Below, in pieces: positions 5,330 through 5,751 of a stretch of 5,751 nucleotides of DNA. The stretch covers positions 1 to 5,751 of the forward strand of contig JACQWU010000130.1 of assembly GCA_016209155.1 (NCBI GenBank), read 5' to 3'. The position numbers and the translations under genes were made by a program. The notes below the pieces were generated by a model. The model was not told the DNA's origin. It did not search any database and saw nothing but the letters and a program-made list of their open reading frames with translations. Positions within the stretch are counted from its first letter, which is position 1; every line of letters starts with the position of its first letter. This stretch comes from Candidatus Desantisiibacteriota bacterium (GTDB taxonomy: Bacteria; JACRDZ01).

Positions 5330-5751
5330 TCACCTCTTTAGCAGTTCCCGAATCGCTTTCCCCAATCTTTCTATCCCTATATTTATAGTAGGCACATCCA
5401 CACATGAAAAATTCAAGCGTAATGTATTTGTATTTTTTTTGTTAATGTAAAATGGATCGCCGGGGACAAATATTACTTTATCTTTCACAGCAAGATCAAA
5501 TAATTTTAAAGATGATAAACTCCCTGGTAATTGTGCCCAGAGAAACATTCCGCCTTCAGGTGTCGTATATTTAACATTATCCGGAAAATACTGCCAGATA
5601 CTTTTGATCATAGCCTCGCATTGTTTTCCATAAACCTGTTTTATTTTCATTATATGTTCATCACTATCATTATCCATAAGATATTGATAAATGATGCTCT
5701 GCGTAAAATGGCTTGTGTGGAGATCCGCTGCCTGTTTTGCGACTATAAGTT
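5330..5751 (-). CDS. PLP-dependent aminotransferase, C-terminal part (partial)
   Basis: The frame is open to the right edge of the window, giving the last 139 residues. The ATG at 5677 is internal, not the start. Visible features match the 2-aminoadipate aminotransferase (LysN) and MocR-like fold-type I group. AKQAADLHTS (visible residues 4-13) normally follows the PLP-binding lysine, which lies outside the window. Also present are PEGGMFLW (64-71), VIFVPGDPFY (92-101) and LRLNFS (110-115), whose arginine (111) normally binds the substrate carboxylate. Such enzymes transfer amino groups among 2-aminoadipate, aromatic or branched-chain substrates. The substrate cannot be told from this part. 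If the missing N-terminus carries a GntR domain it would be a MocR regulator instead. Its 3' end contains the ribosome site of the next gene. Confidence 0.9.
   Translation of the reverse strand, partial: LIVAKQAADLHTSHFTQSIIYQYLMDNDSDEHIMKIKQVYGKQCEAMIKSIWQYFPDNVKYTTPEGGMFLWAQLPGSLSSLKLFDLAVKDKVIFVPGDPFYINKKNTNTLRLNFSCVDVPTINIGIERLGKAIRELLKR

Overview
The window is about 5.75 kb of AT-rich bacterial DNA. All recognisable genes lie on the minus strand. The genes have good Shine-Dalgarno sites (AAGGAG, AAAGGA, AGAGGTG). There are several families of short dispersed palindromes. I cannot place the organism below the level of a Gram-negative-like, repeat-rich bacterium. The strong ribosome sites argue mildly against Bacteroidota.

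In the direction of transcription (right to left), the first gene is the C-terminal 139 residues of a fold-type I PLP aminotransferase (5330-5751, cut by the window edge). It is tightly coupled to an unrecognised 306-residue gene (4406-5326) whose repeats suggest an alpha/alpha-toroid. Just past that gene is a 26-residue relic of a histidine kinase ATPase N-box (4293-4373). A roughly 190-bp intergenic region with a GC-rich palindrome (4221-4246) follows.

Next comes a decayed type I restriction-modification locus. hsdM (1758-4099) is split by a small out-of-frame deletion near 2828 that removed the usual NDYNLNIPR segment. Downstream, the junction 'hsdM tail / dinD start' occurs twice, as 99-bp copies 275 bp apart. 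The upstream copy leads into a dinD relic broken after 15 codons by a GAGACGC palindrome. The downstream copy leads into an intact dinD (661-1473). Between them lie the palindrome and a CACAGAG-type inverted repeat.

Beyond dinD, positions 1-664 hold a tandem array: two long units plus a third 66-bp core. One unit carries a 77-bp insertion that the other lacks, flanked by 10-bp direct repeats. The same unit contains a short minus-strand stretch reading MQQLLTGRIRL, the typical extreme C-terminus of HsdS, so an hsdS gene probably once stood here. No hsdR and no intact hsdS are visible.

I found no new biological system that I can defend. The main interest is the fine-scale record of how an hsdM-dinD-hsdS locus was broken, duplicated and seeded with small palindromic elements, while dinD alone stayed open.
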